Assembly (NCBI GenBank): GCA_021794335.1
Contig: JAJYQZ010000156.1
Span: forward strand, 1 to 9,210
From: a bacterium
GTDB taxonomy: Bacteria > SZUA-79 > Acidulodesulfobacterales > Acidulodesulfobacteraceae
Length of the DNA: 9,210 bases
Direction of reading: 5' to 3'
Each line of letters opens with the position of its first letter. The stretch's first letter is position 1. Both the position numbers and the translations under genes were made by a program. The notes beneath the pieces were generated by a model. That model ran no database searches. It was given only the letters and a program-made list of their open reading frames with translations, and had not been told where the DNA came from. This document shows positions 7,704-9,210 of the stretch, piece by piece.

Positions 7704-7709
7704 ATTATA
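7704..7709 (-). promoter_or_regulatory. Candidate -10 box (TATAAT) for the PBP-moaA-gyrA run
   Basis: On the minus strand TTGTATAATG contains a perfect TATAAT 60 nt before the PBP start codon. The hexamer 17 nt upstream reads TTTTAA, a poor -35. The DNA is very AT-rich, so chance TATAAT matches are expected. Placement in the only divergent intergenic region of the window is the main support. Confidence 0.4.
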
Positions 7710-7763
7710 CAATATAAATTTTAAGTTTAAAAGTTTAAGGTGCCGGAGCAATGATTTGACAGG

Positions 7764-7791
7764 TTTTTAAGGATATATTTTTAAGGATATA
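7764..7791. repeat. Perfect tandem duplication of a 14-bp unit in the divergent intergenic region
   Basis: TTTTTAAGGATATA occurs twice back to back (7764-7777 and 7778-7791) with no mismatch. A TTGACA hexamer (7756-7761) lies directly upstream, but no good -10 sits at 16-18 nt from it. The repeat may be a slippage duplication that altered a promoter, or a tandem operator. The rest of 7645-7928 is AT-rich with no further gene visible. Confidence 0.7.
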
Positions 7792-7832
7792 AATTATATA
7801 TGCATAATGAATATAAATCATAAATTTTTAGC

Positions 7833-7857
7833 CGAAATAGTCGAAATAGGATATAAT
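7833..7857 (+). promoter_or_regulatory. Candidate promoter of the 139-aa gene: two CGAAATAG repeats followed by TATAAT
   Basis: CGAAATAG occurs at 7833-7840 and 7842-7849 (period 9), followed after 2 nt by a perfect TATAAT at 7852-7857. This is 72 nt upstream of the ATG at 7929. No strong -35 is seen (TTAGCC at 7828-7833 with an 18-nt spacer is the best). The paired octamers occupy the spacer, where an activator or repressor could bind, but this is inferred from position only. Confidence 0.4.
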
Positions 7858-7917
7858 GTTATGATAAAATAATACAAAACGAAACGAAAACAGAATAAAC
7901 GTAAAGAAAATAAAAAA

Positions 7918-7923
7918 AGGAGA
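7918..7923 (+). promoter_or_regulatory. Ribosome binding site of the 139-aa gene
   Basis: AGGAGA lies 5 nt before ATG at 7929 in the purine-rich leader AAAAAAAGGAGAAAAAG. It is a strong, well-placed Shine-Dalgarno, supporting both the reality and the start of this otherwise unrecognised gene. Confidence 0.75.
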
Positions 7924-7928
7924 AAAAG

Positions 7929-8348
7929 ATGCCTTACAAAGTAGATACCGTGGCTTTTTCCGGCCTCTTGAAATGGGAAGATGTCGAAAAGCTAATCGGC
8001 GATGTCAAAAATTCAGGTTCATCCTGGCATTATGTCTATACGCAGGTTGACGACGAAAAGGCTGAATTAGACGCGGGCGAAGCAGCCGATTTTATAAGCG
8101 AAAGAATGGAAGAAATTAAAAAGTTAGATAAGATTTGCGGATGGTTTTACGTCCACACTAAAGACGAACCTTCTATAATAAAAATTTATCATCCGAGAAT
8201 GTCCGGCGGCGGCTGTTCTTTAACCACGCCTCCCCCATGGATTATCGTTTCAAAGGAAAAACCTGAAGATATAGCCGATATTGAATCATATAAACCTGTA
8301 ATAAAGCCTGCAAAGAAAGGGCCGTTTAAGCGTATCTTTCTTCTTTAA
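7929..8348 (+). CDS. Hypothetical protein, 139 aa, unrecognised
   Basis: I do not recognise a family. The protein is soluble-looking: no signal peptide or membrane segment. Visible parts are an N-terminal helix-rich stretch (about 15-65) including an acidic, charged segment DDEKAELDAGEAADFISERM, then a beta-like segment ICGWFYVHTKDEPSIIKIYH (69-88). A distinctive turn SGGGC (92-96) runs into TTPPPWIIV (99-107), and a basic tail (KPAKKGPFKR) closes it. The two cysteines are C70 and C96. A strong Shine-Dalgarno and the only plus-strand position in the window indicate an independently transcribed gene with its own promoter. Its last 23 nt overlap the 3' end of the sulfite-oxidase-like gene on the other strand. 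A metal or thiol role for the SGGGC turn is possible but unsupported. Confidence 0.8.
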   Translation: MPYKVDTVAFSGLLKWEDVEKLIGDVKNSGSSWHYVYTQVDDEKAELDAGEAADFISERMEEIKKLDKICGWFYVHTKDEPSIIKIYHPRMSGGGCSLTTPPPWIIVSKEKPEDIADIESYKPVIKPAKKGPFKRIFLL

Positions 8349-8874
8349 AAGGGTCTGCGCTATTGGAATAGCCTCTCTGCTCCCAGTATCCAAGCTCTTC
8401 TTTATCTAAAAAGGTAATCGTCTTTACCCACTTTGCGCTTTTATATGCGTATTTATCGGGAATAACAAGACGCGCTGGAAAACCGTGTTCCGGCGTTAAA
8501 ACTTTCCCGCCGTATTTAATCGCAAGAATCGAATTGTCTTTAAGCAAAAAGTCGATATCTATGTTTGTTGTATAACCGTCGTATGAACCTATCAACGCAT
8601 ACTTTGCATCTTTACGGGGTTTAACGATGGCGGCGAGCTTTTTTGACAAAACGCCCTCCCATTCGGCTGATTCTTTCGTCCATCCGGTAACGCAGTGAAA
8701 GTCGTCTATTACTTTATCGTTTCCGATTTTTACGATATCTTCGTAAGTTAAAACGGCTGGATTATCGACTAAACCTTTTATAGTAAGCCTGTAATCCTCG
8801 ATGTCAACATCCGGAACATATCCTAAGTCAAGTTGAATTAAATCTTCTACCTTGTTTTGATTCGGCGGAATCAT
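8326..8874 (-). CDS. Sulfite-oxidase-like molybdopterin-binding oxidoreductase
   Basis: A 182-residue protein made almost entirely of the oxidoreductase molybdopterin-binding domain of the sulfite oxidase/YedY superfamily. Family hallmarks are the IPPNQ opening with LGYVPDVDIEDYRLTIKGLV (17-36), the molybdenum-ligand cysteine C61 in DDFHCVTGWT (57-66), SYDGYTTN (97-104), PEHGFPARLVIPDKYAYKSA (128-147) and the ending GYWEQRGY...DPFKEER. It fits the short stand-alone 'sulfite oxidase-like' subgroup of about 180-210 residues; no C-terminal dimerisation domain is present. No Tat or Sec signal is visible, so it is probably cytoplasmic, unlike MsrP. Its substrate cannot be told from sequence; sulfite is not implied. 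ATG at 8874 has a modest AGGT 9 nt upstream. It starts 23 nt after the hydrolase remnant's stop. Confidence 0.92.
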   Translation of the reverse strand: MIPPNQNKVEDLIQLDLGYVPDVDIEDYRLTIKGLVDNPAVLTYEDIVKIGNDKVIDDFHCVTGWTKESAEWEGVLSKKLAAIVKPRKDAKYALIGSYDGYTTNIDIDFLLKDNSILAIKYGGKVLTPEHGFPARLVIPDKYAYKSAKWVKTITFLDKEELGYWEQRGYSNSADPFKEERYA

Positions 8875-8897
8875 ATAATTTTACCTGTATTTTAAAT

Positions 8898-9056
8898 TTA
8901 TAAAGACGGCGTAAGAATATTTTCTATAATAGTCTTGGAATTTTCGCATATAAACATTTTTCTCATATTTTCAAGCGACCTGCCATGGGCATCTTTATCC
9001 GTAGAAGATACGCAGCCTTCGGCGATTACGGGATAAAATCCGCCTCCTAAAAAAAT
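8898..9056 (-). pseudogene. C-terminal remnant of an isochorismatase-family cysteine hydrolase
   Basis: On the minus strand a frame open from 9089 to the TAA at 8898 includes GGGFYPVIAEGCVSSTDKDA and GRSLENMRKMF. This resembles the C-terminal third of isochorismatase/nicotinamidase-like hydrolases, where 'G(Y/F)YPV..E.CVSS' precedes 'H..SL.NM...F'. No ATG, GTG or TTG precedes the similar part at a useful position, and the upstream portion with the catalytic Asp, Lys and Cys is absent. A different frame ends at 9056, just where the similarity begins. I read it as a gene whose front two-thirds was lost by deletion or rearrangement. The family call is by remembered pattern. A sequence error or frameshift joining it to the upstream gene is the main alternative. 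Confidence 0.5.
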
Positions 9057-9210
9057 TAATTTATAACGGAAACAAACTCCGCTACTACTTTAAAGTCGGT
9101 TTCCGAAGCATTTTCTATTACAATGTCGTCAAAATCTTTATTATCCGGCGAAAGGATTATTTTTTTATGAAGCCAGCGGCCGTCTTCCTCTAAATATTCC
9201 TTTTCGCTTT
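9056..9210 (-). CDS. Partial CDS (C-terminal 50 residues), unrecognised
   Basis: A frame enters from the right edge and reaches TAA at 9056. It includes SEKEYLEEDGRWLHKKIILS and later DIVIENASETDFKVVAEFVS. Composition is like the neighbouring genes (Lys/Glu/Ile-rich, A/T third positions), and the alternation of hydrophobic residues suggests a beta-rich C-terminal domain. I do not recognise the family. The stop falls at the point where the hydrolase-like frame begins to look conserved, so this C-terminus could itself be altered by the same rearrangement. Confidence 0.55.
   Translation of the reverse strand, partial: SEKEYLEEDGRWLHKKIILSPDNKDFDDIVIENASETDFKVVAEFVSVIN

Noticed and set aside
7756..7784. 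Sigma-70 promoter built on TTGACA
   Set aside because: The -35 match is perfect, but the hexamers 16-18 nt downstream (such as TTTTAA) are poor -10 boxes; kept only as context for the tandem repeat.
9040..9060. Programmed -1 frameshift joining the right-edge gene to the hydrolase-like frame
   Set aside because: No X-XXY-YYZ slippery heptamer precedes the stop at 9056, the seven-T run lies after it, and the upstream protein does not look like the N-terminal part of a hydrolase.

Overview
The window is AT-rich bacterial chromosome carrying mostly housekeeping genes. Family-level features (class A penicillin-binding protein, gyrase with a GyrA box, bacterial GpsA, MoaA) point to a Gram-negative-type bacterium. 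The low GC and gene set would fit an uncultured delta-proteobacterium-like lineage, but that placement is a guess and the sequence alone does not settle it.

Layout. Positions 1-7644 form one minus-strand run. In transcription order it holds a class A penicillin-binding protein (5272-7644), moaA (4169 to about 5173), gyrA (1711-4134), gpsA (644-1672), an OsmC-family protein (151-573), and the first 19 codons of a gene leaving the left edge that resembles the start of an AMMECR1/AmmeMemoRadiSam protein A. Gaps are 34-100 nt with no convincing intrinsic terminator, so an operon-like unit driven from an AT-rich divergent region at 7645-7928 is plausible. Three gaps hold structured DNA: a G-quadruplex-capable leader plus small hairpin (68-99), a 29-nt imperfect palindrome (609-637), and a perfect 14-bp-arm palindrome (5195-5231) that contains the upstream ATG of the moaA frame.

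To the right, a 139-aa unrecognised plus-strand gene (7929-8348) converges on, and overlaps by 23 nt, a minus-strand sulfite-oxidase-type molybdopterin protein (8326-8874). Upstream of that lies what looks like the decayed C-terminal end of an isochorismatase-family cysteine hydrolase (about 8898-9056). It follows a gene whose last 50 codons enter from the right edge and end at 9056.

Functional links: MoaA makes the first intermediate of the molybdenum cofactor that the sulfite-oxidase-like protein would use. The other genes serve peptidoglycan synthesis, DNA topology, glycerol-3-phosphate formation for phospholipids, and thiol/peroxide chemistry. I see no CRISPR array, tRNA, rRNA, transposase or phage gene. 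The unusual content is in the intergenic palindromes, the G-quadruplex leader, the orphan 139-aa protein and the gene remnant at the right end; I do not see a clear new multi-gene system.
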